From: Cylindrobasidium torrendii FP15055 ss-10
Lineage: Eukaryota > Basidiomycota > Agaricomycetes > Agaricales > Physalacriaceae
Reading direction: 5' to 3'
Assembly: GCA_000934385.1 (NCBI GenBank)
Contig: KN880636.1
Span: 1 to 44,102, forward strand
DNA length: 44,102 nucleotides
Shown: piece by piece, positions 15,250 to 32,522 of the stretch
How the letters are laid out: each line of letters begins with the position of its first letter
Numbering within the stretch: position 1 is the first letter of the stretch
Program-made: the position numbers and the translations under genes
The notes under the pieces: generated by a model
Databases searched by the model: none
Told to the model about the DNA's origin: nothing
The model's input: only the letters and a program-made list of their open reading frames with translations

Positions 15250-16067
15250 GGTCGTTCACTGATGAGTTCGGTTCACGTGGACGATCAAGGCGCGCGTCGG
15301 GCGATCGAAATCGACGTCATCCCGCCAAGTGACCCGCCCCTGGCCCGCTCATTTCCCGCCGCAAATGTCGATGATCTTTGTCCGAAGCGTGGTTTTGGAA
15401 AATAACAAAGCTGGTCAATTTATGAAGAAAGAGTCTGGCGGAGGTGCGATAGCGTCGTACGGCACGAGAGAGGCAGCTAATGAACGAATTGGCTATGTCC
15501 TACTGCTAAAAGTCGACTACCAGACATCCTCCATGAGAAGAGCGGACCAGTGGGAGCAAATACAAGTTGTTCAAATGGTTCAACGTTGTCAATTTCTCGA
15601 TATTGATGGCTGGACAATGTCGCTCGCCGACGGTCACTACGTGACAGTCACAGCAAATCCCACAGTGCGTGAAAATGTTCAGAAAACGAACTTTCGCTCA
15701 GACCGCCATGTTCGAAGGTTGTCAGCGCGCCGAGTCGTCTTATCTGATGCATTTCTGCAATTTCTCTCTCTGGCCGTGCGGGGACCACTCATCCACTGGA
15801 CGTCTTGCATCGGAAAACTATCAAGATGGTGGAAAATAGCTGTTTCTGGGGTGGAGAAATGGATGGGAGTCAGGATGAGATTCGAGTACGGGTACGGAGA
15901 GAGCCACGAGGAGGGCACTGCGGGAAAGGCACGTCACTGGCAAACAACAGTCAACAAAAAGGTTCTCTCCCTGACTCTCTCGGCGTCGGCAGCGTCACGC
16001 ACAACCGCGCCGCCCTCTCTCTCATTGCTGCCCGACTGGCCGCCCAACGTCGGCCCAAGGTCTATTG
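15250..16067. other. Divergent promoter region between GT-B gene and YTA7-like gene
   Basis: Both neighbours start here and are transcribed outward. A long open frame runs through (15329-16201, +) but has no family features and overlaps the YTA7-like start, so it is not called. Confidence 0.4.
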
Positions 16068-21151
<5,084 letters not shown>

Positions 21152-21469
21152 ATTGAATGTGAATCTATGTCTCAAGGTGTTTATTGAATGTTATGTTTGT
21201 AACTCGTAGTGTACTTTATCCCTAGTTTTTCGTAATCGTACTTTGACTCCTCTATCACTCTATTGTTCAATGAGGCAATCGGTGTTGTGTGCAAAGTGCA
21301 GCCTCGTTCGCTTTAAATTTGAGTCTCCCGCTTTCACGAAACGAATAATGGACGGCCGCTGTATGCAGTCGAGAATGGCGAACAAGCGGCTTGCGGCCCG
21401 TTATCCGACAGTGCTTGTCACAACAATGATCGCACTTAAACCTTCCTTATGCCGCTACCCTGACGTCCC
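21152..21469. other. Intergenic between YTA7-like and ATG15
   Basis: Short tandem-gene spacer of 318 bp holding the YTA7-like 3' flank and the ATG15 promoter. Nothing else seen. Confidence 0.4.
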
Positions 21470-22844
21470 ATGTTCGCGGCAGCTCTCTCTGGCTTTGTGT
21501 TCAATCTCTTGCACATCTTATCTCTTTACACGCCGCCTCACGACAATATTATTCGCCTTGAATTACGACACATCCACGGAACCGCACCGGACACTGGTCG
21601 GATTGTCTTTGCGGACTACAGGCCAGAGAAATGGATAGATTTGACCGGAACGGCAGGCCAGAGCTATAGCATCAAGACACGAAAGATCAGGACCTACCGT
21701 CCACAGTCAATTGGCGCGTTCAATGATGCGCGCGCCTGGTCGATGCGATTTGGCCAGAGCGTAACATTACCCTGGGATGAGGACGACGTACTTGGCCCGG
21801 ACATAGAATCACGAGAAGTGCTTCTTGCTCTAGCCAAGATGTCAAGCAATGCGTACCTGCAGCCCAACGAGACAGGCTGGTATGAGTTGGGAGCAAATTG
21901 GACATCGGTGCGTCTCAGTGTGACGACAGAAATACGGCTGACCCTATTGCAGACCTACCCGTTTGGCTGGGAACCAGACGCAGATGGCTTTCGTGGACAA
22001 GTGTTTGCGACACCGGACAACCAGACAGTGGTCCTGAGCATCAAAGGGACGTCCGCAGCGTTCATCGGCGGCGGAGGCCCGACAGCGAAGAAGGACAAGA
22101 TTAACGACAATCTGCTATTCAGCTGCTGCTGCGCGCATGTGGACTGGACGTGGACGACTGTTTGTGGGTGTCATAGGGGAGGTTGGAAATGCGACCAGGA
22201 TTGTTTAGAAGAGTCACTCATCGAGGATAGCTTGTTCTACCCTATCGGCGTGGTGCGTGGTGCTTTTGACTCTTGATAACTGGTCTCTCATGTATCCCAG
22301 AACCTCTATAACAATCTAACCTACATGTACCCCGAGTCCAACATTTGGGTTATTGGCCATTCCCTGGGTGGTTCGCTCGCCAGTCTGGTGGGCACAACAT
22401 TTGGCGCCCCTGTTGTCGCTTTCGAGGCTCCGGGCGAACGTATGGCAGCTGAGAGGTTGCATCTGCCATCTCCTCCGTCAACGCAGCACGTAACGCATAT
22501 ATACCATACCGCGGACCCGATAGCCATGGGCACCTGCAATGGTGTCCTTTCTTCCTGCTCAATTGGCGGGTACGCTATGGAATCCAAATGTCACCTGGGC
22601 AAATCCATCGTCTACGACACGGTATCTAATCTCTCTTGGTCCGTCGACATTCGGACCCATCCTATCGCAACTGTGATTGAGAAGCTGTTATCCGAGCCCT
22701 GGCAGCCTAGTTTAGAGGCTGGGAGGGAAGTGCCGGAACCCAGACACGAGGAAGATTGTGTAGTGCGTACTACTTCCTCGACCTTGACTCGCGCTGACTG
22801 TCTTGTAGGAATGCTACAGTTGGGACTTCGGAAACTACACCTGA
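21470..22844 (+). CDS. ATG15: Autophagic-body lipase ATG15
   Basis: Four exons (21470-21907, 21953-22252, 22301-22762, 22809-22844) encode 411 aa. A short hydrophobic N terminus (GFVFNLLHILSLY) could be the signal anchor of this type II membrane protein, which reaches the vacuole through multivesicular bodies. The lipase part has YPFGWEPDADGFRGQVF, a cysteine cluster (FSCCCAHVDWTWTTVCGC), the nucleophile GHSLGG (Ser267), HTADPIAMGTC (Asp318) and RTHPI (His366), a complete catalytic triad. It is a phospholipase that breaks down autophagic bodies in the vacuole. The last exon is only 36 nt (ECYSWDFGNYT). Intron 1 is 45 nt, in frame and stop-free. The protein lacks a long C-terminal tail. Confidence 0.95.
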
Positions 22845-22978
22845 TTCGCCTTACAGATATGACCCTACATGTATCAATATTTTTCAATTTCGACCGCCTT
22901 GTCTTCCCTTAGCCCAAATTCCTCCAGTATTCTGGGAATCTTGCTGTCCGACTTCGCAAGCAAATCTAAAAGCTCGGA

Positions 22979-24270
22979 CTACCACGACTTCGTCAGCTTT
23001 GCGCCATCCCTCTTTATCATTATGCGGCGTACCCAGTACCTGTCCTCTAGCTCTTGCCCTTGTGGGCTAATCGCAAAATCACTAGGCTCCGTATTCTTCG
23101 AGCTGATTGTCACCTGTCCGTGGATGGCGTCGTCGTTTCCTCTCTCCCCAAGTGCACCGTATACAAGCTGTCTGCTGCCTTCTTCTGTGGTGTAGGCCAT
23201 GAGAAAGCGAAAGAGGCGCAGTGCCCATGACACTAGTGTGCCCCCATCCTCGGCAATGGGTTGTAGGATCGACGATCTGCAATGTCCAGGGATGATGGCT
23301 ACTGGAGTAATACAGCAAGGAGCAGGAAGGCGCTTCGCTAGCGCCCGTGTAAACAGGACGTTGAAGACTATGCAAGACGAGACATTCAGCGCTCAACGAA
23401 CTTTGTCCGGTCAACCAAGGCAATGTCCTCACGTTTGGTTTGGTGGTAACGATGTTTCGCGAGGCGGTTTGGCCTGGAGGGATGGCAATGCTGTGAGCAG
23501 GAGAGCTAGTGGCCGGAACGCAACTCACGTAGCCAAGCAATAGTCCTTGTCCGAAAGGGTGTCGAATATACTTCCTTTGGGACGCGCCAGAAGATCATCG
23601 AGCTCTTCAACATCACACCAGTAATGGCCTTCGCTGGAGACAGTGACAACCCGCGCCGTCTTTTCGTGTTCCTTCGCTGTACGCGCCATGAGGGGTAGCA
23701 GTCGCAATGCCAAGAGGGGTTGGGCGATAGCGTTTGTCTGTAAGCTTCACCACAATTAATCACCAGCTTCGTTTAATCAGAATTGTACGGCAGACTTACA
23801 CAGTCTCAAGCCCGTCGACAGAGGGAACATATTTGGGAGACACCAACCCAGCGTTGAGAACGAGAATGTCGAGCCTGGAGTGGTCGGTTTGGACTCCATC
23901 TGCGCATGTGGACACCGATTTGAAGTCTGCAAGATCGACGAGGCTGAGCTGTGCGGCTTCATACCGAAGGCCTGTCTCCTCGAGGAGGCCTGAATATCTA
24001 TCAGACGTCTATCTCATGGACCAAGGGGAGGAGGTATTGGGCGAAGGTGAAGATGATAGACATACGTTGGACGGCGGCCTCTCCGCGCTCCTTGCTACGA
24101 CACCCCATGATGACGGTGGCACCCATGAGTGCGAAGTGTTTAGCAGCTTCATAGCCCAGGCCGGTGTTGGCTCCGGTCACAAAGACAACTTCGCCTGAGA
24201 GGTCTGCGTTCTGTACTGGCGGCCGCGGAGTCCATTGGTCCTTGATGTAAGTGAGAGGGCCGTATCTCAT
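22979..24270 (-). CDS. Short-chain dehydrogenase/reductase (retinol dehydrogenase/WWOX-like)
   Basis: Five exons (24066-24270, 23800-23989, 23529-23744, 23433-23473, 22979-23367, minus) encode 346 aa. The Rossmann motif TGANTGLG is at 32-39, LDILVLNAG follows, the catalytic Ser lies in VVTVSSEGH (168/169) and the YxxxK motif is Tyr213-Lys217 (YHQTK). This is a classical SDR of the retinol-dehydrogenase-like group common in basidiomycetes; cofactor NAD(P). The 41-nt exon 4 is needed to supply YHQTK in frame. The start at 24270 gives the usual short N terminus (MRYGPLTYIKDQWTPRPP); the frame is open further upstream but without an ATG. Substrate unknown. It converges with ATG15. Confidence 0.85.
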
Positions 24271-24963
24271 GGCCTTTCGCTTATATTTTGCACGTCGACG
24301 CGTATTAGATATATGAAGGACGTGGAAGAAGAAAACCAAGGAGGTCTAGCTGCTAGTAGCATGGTTACTGCCATGCTGAAAATCACCGTGTTTGAGGCGG
24401 ATCTGTGCCATGAGATGGGAAGGGTTTCGACACGGCTCATCGTTCTGGGACTGCCCTTCCTTCTATCTTTTCTCAAATATTGTATTATGCTTTCAACTGG
24501 TGAAGTGAAGGAGAAAAGTCGTTGGACATGCTTGGAATCGGGACACGCAGAAGCTGGGTCTCTTGAGCCTGTATAATCCTGCGTGCGCAAGTTTTTCATA
24601 GAAACTGAGCTTATATACGCCGTGCTTGTAGCGACCGAGATAGGAAGGCAGGTCAATACAAGGTCAATAAATGAAGGGGTGATCTTAGCTCTCGTGCCGC
24701 CGCGCCGGCATTATGCGGCATTTCTTTCCTTATTCCTTACCACCATTGCAAATCCAATATCTCTGTTGCAAAAAGGTAAATGGACAGTATTTCTCAGGAT
24801 TCATGCTAAGCGAGCCTGTTTTCCTATGTACATAAACAAACACCATTGATGGCAGTGTTTCGTCGGGATTTCCGGACTGTGCACCGGACTGAGAGCCGAC
24901 CTAACTTTCCACATACCATCACCACCACCCCACCAATTCCACCTGGCAGATTTCTTCTTGATC
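24271..24963. other. Divergent promoter region between SDR and FAD oxidase genes
   Basis: About 690 bp separating two outward-facing oxidoreductase genes. Open frames here lack family features. A shared promoter is possible, not shown. Confidence 0.4.
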
Positions 24964-26534
24964 ATGAACTCAGAACTTGACTCTTTCGTCGCCTCTCTGA
25001 GGACCTCACTCTCAAAGGAGGCGGACGTCTTGACCCCGACTGATGGAGAAGCATTCGAACGTCGTCTTGTTCGATGGTCCGAATACGACCGCAAGACTCC
25101 TGCAGCCATTGTCCTGCCAGCCACCGATGCTGACATCGTCTCGACAGTATGCAACATATCATTTCTTTGCAGCATCATTCTGAGAAGTTTCCCAAGGTGA
25201 AACTTGCCGTTCAATGCGGTATCCCGTTCGTTCCAAAGGCGGGGGGCCATAGCCCTGGTTGGTCCGTCATCGGTGCTCCAGGAATCATCATCGACCTTGG
25301 AAAGATGAATGCTATCACCGTCGATGCAGACAAAAAGCAAGCCACCCTGCAAGCGGGAGTGCTCACTGGCGAGGCGAACGAGGCGACGGCCGCGCACGGT
25401 GTTTATCTTTGTAAGGAATAGAACCATCCTTCTAGCGCCCATGAGCTTACCACTACCGTGACTATTAGGTCTGGGTAGCGCGGACAGTCTCGGCGTTATG
25501 GGATACCTACTCGGTGGCGGTCTTGGATTTTTCATGGGTATCATGGGTGTCGCCTCCGACCATATTCTCTCTGCCAAACTCGTCACTGCCGCGGGAGACC
25601 TTCTCACTGTATCCTCCACCTCTCACCGCGACCTCCTTTACGCCATTCGTGGTGCTGGCCAATTCTTCGGCATTGTTACAGAGGTTACATTACAAGGCTT
25701 TGGACCGTCCATCTTCCGCACACCAGATGCGTCTATTTGGAGTGGTGCAATGGTCTTTCCTGCAAGCAAGGCTCCGGAAGTCTTCCCTGCAATGGAACAG
25801 GTCTTTTCAGATCAATCTCAAGCGCACTCTGCGGGCGTCGTCTTCACCACTTTGCCGGGAACAACAGACCCTATCATCGTCTACATCCCGTTCTTCTTTG
25901 GTGACTCCAGCGCCGCTGAGAGGTTCTTCGCGCCCATAATTTCGTGTGGGCCGGTTGTGAACAGCTGTATGCCTAGGCCTTTCGCCACTGTGAACAAAAT
26001 GGCAGAGGCGCCCGAGGCTACATCGATAAAGAAACCAATGGGGTGGCCGCTGCGTAGTATTCGCGTCCAGGATCTTCACACTATCATGGATGCAGTCGTT
26101 GATCTCAGGAAGGAGTGTCCTGATGCAAAGCGTTCAGTGTACATGCTGATTTTGGCCCGTACGCCTGCGGAGCTTTCCCCGACGTTTGGACCTGAACCAG
26201 AGAGCGCGTTCGCCTGCCAGCGCGGATTCATGACCTGGGTTGTACGTCTTCCATTCCAACTTGCTCTTGAAGTACTCAGGCTCCAATGAAACCATAATAG
26301 GAATGTGTATTGAACTACGAGGATGCTGCATCGAAGGAGGTTACCGAGGCTGCAGTCAGCCGGCTTCACGACAGGCTGGTGGACTCGGGTGGTCTCGCTG
26401 AGGATACTTCATTCCAGAACTGGACCAGAGATATGCCACTGGAAAAGATTTATCGGGACGGGCACCTAGAGAAACTGCAGGGATTGAAGCAAAGGTGGGA
26501 TCCACAGGGAATTTTTACACAATACTTACTGTAG
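24964..26534 (+). CDS. FAD-linked oxidase, BBE/6-hydroxynicotine-oxidase type
   Basis: Four exons (24964-25146, 25197-25410, 25469-26241, 26301-26534) encode 467 aa. The FAD_binding_4 (PCMH) domain spans about residues 40-215 with PAAIVLPATDADIVSTVKLA, PKAGGHSPGWS and MGYLLGGGLGF. His79 in AGGHS is the expected site of covalent FAD attachment. The C-terminal berberine-bridge-like part ends with LNYEDAASKEV and LKQRWDPQGIF, the usual NYxD and KxxxDPxxxF signatures. The second, cysteinyl FAD link of bicovalent members appears absent: Cys-x-x-Val-Gly is replaced by Ala-Asp-Ser-Leu-Gly. The acceptor at 25195-25196 was preferred because the nearer one would give a 26-nt intron. No signal peptide is evident. 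Substrate unknown. Confidence 0.88.
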
Positions 26535-28183
26535 ACTCGCGATACGCTGCAAGACGAACGCAGAATTTCCGACGACAAAGTATACATGATTGCTTAGATT
26601 AGATTGCGCGCGCTTGTTGTAGTACTGGTGAATACAAGTCTCCGTCAACGCATGCGAGTCGGGAGTGTAAGTTCAAATAGAAAGAGATGAGTCTGTTATC
26701 TCCCTGAGTTGCTTCGCACTCGAAGAAAGTACGTGATCGGAACATGCACATATTCATTGTGTCGATCCGAGTAGTAACACGCATATCATTGGCGCGCCAT
26801 GTAGTGGGAACATATGTGAATTGCGTCCTGCGGGTTGATTCATCTAAACGGCTGGTATGGTGCATTTTGATGAGAATACCCAGAATTAATGTTACGCAGT
26901 AGCCTGTCAGAAGAACCAATGTGCATTGTGCAATCGGCAGGGAGCATTCCTCATAGGAACTACCCCGCCAATTTCTTGGTACCTTTGTCATGTCCGCCTT
27001 TGCACCAAATGTGACGATATCTAAACACTTATTCTATGTGGTAAACAGGTGAGAAAGCTGCGTGCGTTGCTGCCGAACTTCGGCAAGTCATACTTTCCAA
27101 AGGCGGTAAGTAGGAATCTTGATCCGTGTGCGTGCATAATTACCGCTTATCACCGTCTTCGTCCTGCCGCAAGTTTAACATGCACTGTGTGGGGCTAAAA
27201 GTGATCGTAGGGTAAATATAACAATGTTGCGGCAAGCCCAAGCTGTGAAGCGGGGAGATAACTTATTGATAACAATCCCACCCACAGGCCCTCCGCTATA
27301 CAATGCGATAGCGGTGACTTAACCTGAACATGACGCCGGCTTGTCGGAGCAGTATGTTAGTAGTTCTAAGACTCCGCGGAACTGGTAGCATAATTTTCAC
27401 AACCAGGAGTGTATCAACTAATTCTATCCGGAGTCCAAGGCATGGAATATGGTAATAGTACGGGAATAAATCGTTGGTTTTATTTTTCGCAACCAACTTA
27501 GAATGCTCCGCTAAAGGACTTTTCTTAAAAGCGGTTATTTCTGTTGTTCCAGATGCGTATGAGGACGCGGGACCGGGCGGGCCAGCAGTACAAAAACAAG
27601 ACGTTTTGGATTAGGTTTGGACGCTTTTACTTCTCACTTTGGCATTCTCTGCCTCAGTGCTGCGTTCACGCTACATTGACAACTTGGGTATGCCGGAGGC
27701 AATCGGTAGACAGGAAGTTGACATACAGCTTGGAGGTTTCTCACGGAGTGAATTGGTACTATTCGGACGTTAAGCTATGGTATTTCCAGGTACACCAGGG
27801 TGCACCTTGCTCTCTGGACTACGGAGCCTTGTAATAGAGTCGTGGTATGCGAAAAAAAATGATGCATCTACTGTCGGGAGGGGCATTAGCTCACAAAGGC
27901 TAAATGACAATTCAAGTGGACAAGGGATACGATGTGTCGGTTCTGTGACTGTATCGAATGTGTTCGAGAAGGATCGAGCATGTGCGATACGAGCACGGAC
28001 GTCAAGTGTGAGGGAGTCGTCTATCAACTGGATTGTTCTCTCACGCTTTCAGTGCGCCAGCAGAGCAATGGATGGGCTTTATATTGTTCTCGTTCAATTC
28101 AACAAATATCTATATATGCATCCCACCCGAATGTGGTTTCTTTGACTCGCTTCCCATTCCATCCTTGATAAACTCTTATAAAC
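26535..28183. other. Gene-poor interval upstream of zinc-finger gene
   Basis: About 1.65 kb with no supported gene. The longest frame is a 130-codon minus-strand ORF (26599-26991) with one hydrophobic stretch (CTLVLLTGYCVTLILGILI) and no family signature. The interval is AT-richer than the flanks and may contain decayed coding sequence or the long promoter of the zinc-finger gene. Confidence 0.4.
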
Positions 28184-29302
28184 ATGGCCAACAACGATAA
28201 CAGGCACTACTCATCAAGAGAGCGGCGACAGAACAACGAGCAGAACTATGGTTTTCATAGCACCTTTCTGTCGAGAGATATGCCCTCATGGGGCGATGCG
28301 CCCATCTCTGATCTAAACGGACGTACTACCTTTCAGTGCGTTGAATTTGCTTCATTTAACAACCCAGTCCAACCCCTTTATATCAGGTTTGACGCTGGAA
28401 TCTACAACGAGACGCAGGCCACTCAGTCCTATCCCCAAAGTCTACTACAACCTTCTCCAGATTTCCAAGGAGGCGTCAACAGCGTCGGAACTTATCAATC
28501 CAATGGTCAAGCAGCAGGTGACCTTCATGCCACGACATATCCTTCGAATTACACGTTGTCCCGAACATCGTCGTCGCACCTGCAGACATCGGACGACGGT
28601 GTCACTTTGTACCATCCCTATCCAGTGCATCCATTCCAACATCGCACTCCGTCTTGGTCACCTTCCTCCGCCTATAGTGAGGCCCCTGGAGCTGGGTATA
28701 ACACTCTTCACGAACCTTATCACGACCAAGCATTATATGGCGCAAACAGTCAGGCGAGTAGTGAAATGGCGTATCACGAACGCGGTGCTAGTCACCACCA
28801 TCTACACCTCGACAGCTATTACCACACCTCTGGAAGCCAATCTGAGCTCCAGTCGACAACGATATCCGCGGCTTCGGGTTCATCTCCAGCGGGGACAAGC
28901 AACACCCAGACTAGTGACAACGCACACGGCGAGTCGAGCTGGCCATCCCCGTCCTTAACTCAGCCTCCGCATGCCATTTCGCCAGGCTCGTCGACACGCC
29001 GAAACGAGGGCCGCCCGACCGACAAGCCCAAGGCGTATAGCTGCTCTTCTAGAAGCTGCCTGAGTACTTTCACATCGTCGAACGCACGAAAGAGTAGGTA
29101 GCCTTTGTGCTTTCGTTACAGACTTTTCGCCCTGACCACTGTTTTGACTTTTCCAGGACACGAGAAGGACCGCCACTCGGGGAAGCAGCTCACCTGCAAG
29201 TACTGCGGTATGACATTCGCCGATAGCACCTCTGTACCACGACACCAGAAGCTTTGCAAGCCTAAGCGCGAGGGAGGTAGGGCGGGTACAGATTCGGATT
29301 AG
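28184..29302 (+). CDS. C2H2-type zinc-finger protein, probable transcription factor
   Basis: Two exons (28184-29093, 29157-29302) encode 351 aa. About 290 residues of low-complexity, Ser/Gln/His/Tyr-rich sequence precede two C-terminal fingers. Finger 1 is split by the intron and reads C-x4-C-x12-H-x4-H (YSCSSRSC, then RKRHEKDRH). Finger 2 reads C-x2-C-x12-H-x3-C (CKYCGMTF, then RHQKLC), a C2HC form. The donor at 29094 was chosen because only it restores the RKRHEKDRH continuity. The layout, a disordered N terminus with terminal fingers, is common in basidiomycete regulators. DNA binding and a nuclear location are inferred; target genes are unknown. Confidence 0.82.
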
Positions 29303-30559
29303 ATGGAGAGCGTACAATGTAGATGGAGAGTTACGAAACCCTTCCACGGAGTTACATGTGCAGGTATCAAGGCATCGAGGACGCATTCAAATACAATTGA
29401 TTTCATTGAGGACGGAGAGAGCCGCGGAATGCACTACGGATCCTGATTGACGCAGAATGAACTGAATGCTGTCTACAGACAGACAGATGAAGGATACTCG
29501 AATACCGGCAGCACTGTGACCAGCTCAGGAGATTTGAAAGCCGCAGGGTTGAGTGTCCCCAGTGCCCACCGGTCGATTGACTCGCCGGCAGAGGAAGCGA
29601 TGGGAAAGCGAGACAATGGGAAACGTAATACATGCCACTTTGGGTTAGAACGGTCCTGACACAAAGCCCACGCTCTGAGTATCTGATAACTTACCAGACT
29701 AACTAAAAAAGGGGTTGAATCAGTTGTGCAATCCCTCCCACTGACTTGCGGTGCAGAAAAACGCGCAAAAAACTCACCATACCAATCCGTCGCACATCTG
29801 CCCGTAGACCATACTCCACAGTCTCTTGCGCACTGTTATGTTACAACAAAGCCAATCAAATTCCAGAAATAAACATTCTGGGACAGAGCAAGAAGGTTAG
29901 TCGTCGTTGGCCATCATGGCAGGAGAAAAATGGACTCGAACTTGAAGGGACACTGGCAACGTGCCAACCACGATCGCGGCAGTTTCCGATGATGCGATCA
30001 TTCCCAGTCGTGACTGACCGTGACAAGAACTCTCACTTTGATTTGGCTTTCAGCGCTTAGCGTCAGCCTACCGACAAAAATTGGGGGAAAATCCTAGCGA
30101 TATTTCTGCCACTGATGAAATTGAAGTCGGGCGGCTAATTTTCAAAGTCGACGCGTGGGGCGCACGCGTTCGCGACCTAGGCCTACGATGAGCAGGCCCC
30201 GACTCGACGGCACGCCGGACTCGAGCACACTCAAGCCTTGACTCAAGGCACCTTGCAGCGCAGCTTACCTGGGAGGCTGATGCAAAGCCGGTTCGGACTG
30301 CATTTCGTGTGATTTCGTGCATAGGCTCTTCAATCTCCCGCCGCCTAGCCTGAGCTCACCATACGCTCGCTGGCCCAGATAGCATGTAGAGTTCGCACAC
30401 GGGTCTCGTCCGCGAAAAAAAAGTTTTCTTGAGCCGATGGAAGCAAGTATAAAAAGTTCTTGCAGCTGTGGTTGGGCCCCCAGGTCTCCAGACTTCTCTC
30501 CCCACACCTACTCCAGCTTCTCCAACTCAAGCGCTTAGCGCACCCCCACATTTCTCCCC
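29303..30559. other. Long upstream region of sugar transporter gene
   Basis: About 1.26 kb without a supported gene. A TATA-like box sits at 30448-30455. The rest probably contains the zinc-finger gene's 3' end and the transporter's regulatory sequence. Confidence 0.4.
30448..30455 (+). promoter_or_regulatory. TATA-like box of sugar transporter
   Basis: TATAAAAA about 105 bp before the ATG at 30560, a typical distance for a fungal TATA promoter. Confidence 0.45.
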
Positions 30560-32522
30560 ATGGCGCCTCTCACGTACATGTGAGAATTATCTTTGCATTA
30601 ATCTGCACCTATACTGATTAATTTACAGCAATGGCACGCCAATAGGGATTACAGCTGTCCTTGTCGCCCTCATCTCGTCCATGGGCGGCATGATGTTCGG
30701 CTATGATACAGGCCAAATTTCGGATATTCTTGTCATGGAGGACTTCAAGCGTCGCTTCGCAGAATGTGATCCCGCCCCCTCGCTCGACCTCATCGATGTG
30801 AGTACATGCGAGTTCAGCACAGTGCGGTCCGGCTGTATCGTCGCGCTCCTGTCCATCGGCACTCTCATCGGATGTCTCTGTGGTGCCCCGTGCGTTCTTG
30901 TCTTTCTCGTACCTCTAACAACGAGCTCATTCACTTGTCTACAGCATTGCCGATACCCTTGGACGCCGCTACGCCATGGTCGTCGAATGCATTGTCTTCT
31001 TCGTCGGCGACATCATCCAGATCACCAGCAGCACACACTGGGTTCAGTACGCCATTGGTCGAATCGTCACTGGTCTCGGTATCGGCGCCTTGAGTACGGC
31101 CGTCCCGATGTACCAGGCCGAGACTTCGCCCTCACAAATCCGTGGTATTGTCAACGCAATGTACCAATTCTTTGTTACATTTGGCATCCTTTTGGCCTGT
31201 ACGTCCTCCGCTTCATGAACCCCATAATGTACTGACGACCGCCCGCAGACTGTATTTCCATCGGCTCTCGCGAGCTGAACAACTCTGGTCAATGGCGCCT
31301 TGTCATCGGTCTCGGATTCACCTGGCCTACCATCCTCGCTATCTTCATCCAGACAATGCCCGAGTCGCCTCGCTGGCTTGCCTCAAAGGGACGTGATGAG
31401 AAAGCGCGTCGCTCCATCGCCCGCGTTCGCGGAGTCACCGGCACTAGCCGCTTTGGCCGTGTCACCAAGCAAGAAGACGAGCTGAAGAGTCGCTGGGATG
31501 GCCTTGTCGACCGCGAGCTCGCCGAAATGCACAACACAATCAAGGCCGAAAGCCAGTCCGCCAACGGTACTTGGGCAGATTGCTTCAACCCGAAGGACAA
31601 GGTCTTGTATCGTACTTTGCTTGGTATGTTTTTCTTTGATCTGCGCTGTATTCTTTACTAAGTGTCTTCGTAGGCATGGCTATCCAGACACTCCAGCAAC
31701 TCACCGGTGCCAACTACTTCTTCTACTACGGGGCAACCATCTTTGGTTCAGTTGGTATCGACGACTCGTTCATCACACAGATCATCCTCGGCGCGGTCAA
31801 CTTTGTCTGTACTTTCTTGGGTCTCTACATCATGCAGACTGTACGCGCGCTCTTTCCATGCTTAATCATTGTCTCATCTTTTACAGTGCGGTCGTCGGTG
31901 GCCTCTTATCCTTGGCGGCCTCTGGCAGAGCGCCTGGCTTTTCGTGTACGGCGCTCTCGGTACTGCGCACGACCCCACACAAGACAAGGTGTCTGGCAAA
32001 GTCATGATCTTTGCTTCATGCATGTTCATCCTCGGCTTTGCATCGACTTGGGCTCCCGGCGCCTGGGTCATTGTCGGCGAGACATTCCCCATGCGGACTC
32101 GCGCGAAGCAGGCCGCTCTTGCCACCGCCAGCAACTGGCTCTGGAACTTTCTCCTCGCATTCTTCACGCCGTTCATCACCAAGGACATCAGCTTCAAGTA
32201 CGGCTTTGTCTTCGCTGCCTGCAACCTCGTCGCCAGCGTGGTCATCTACTTCTTCCTCTACGAGAGCGCTGGGCTTACACTCGAGGCTGTCGAAAAGGTG
32301 CGCATTTTGTTCAGTGCCTACCTATTGGATGCTAACATGCCTGTCCAGATGTATAACGACCCCGACTGCCATGCGTGGTCCAGTGCAACTTGGGCGCTTC
32401 CGGGATACAAGGATCGCAAGGACATGGCAGAAAAGCTCCAGACCGAGAACATGAGGGAGGAGCATGTCGATACCGACAGCGAGAAGGAATCTGCCATGCA
32501 TGCGATGCCGGCGCTTCCATGA
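30560..32522 (+). CDS. MFS sugar transporter, probable hexose transporter
   Basis: Seven exons (30560-30579, 30629-30889, 30945-31198, 31249-31623, 31674-31840, 31887-32297, 32349-32522) encode 553 aa. The first exon is only 20 nt. Sugar-porter motifs are clear: [16 protein letters not shown] in TM1, [10 protein letters not shown] in the TM2-3 loop, [26 protein letters not shown] (215-222), [13 protein letters not shown] in TM7, and [16 protein letters not shown]. Twelve membrane segments are expected in the plasma membrane. The usual PETKG-type ending is [15 protein letters not shown], a variant. The final intron (51 nt) is in frame and stop-free. Hydrophilic cytosolic tails flank the domain. 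Glucose or another hexose is the likely substrate, by family only. Confidence 0.93.

Noticed and set aside
25147..25172. Alternative 26-nt intron in the FAD oxidase (acceptor at 25171-25172)
   Set aside because: Too short to splice normally, and it would insert eight residues into the conserved VSTVKLA segment.
26599..26991. Minus-strand 130-codon ORF with one hydrophobic segment
   Set aside because: No recognisable domain, no convincing upstream exon or ATG context; treated as chance or decayed sequence.
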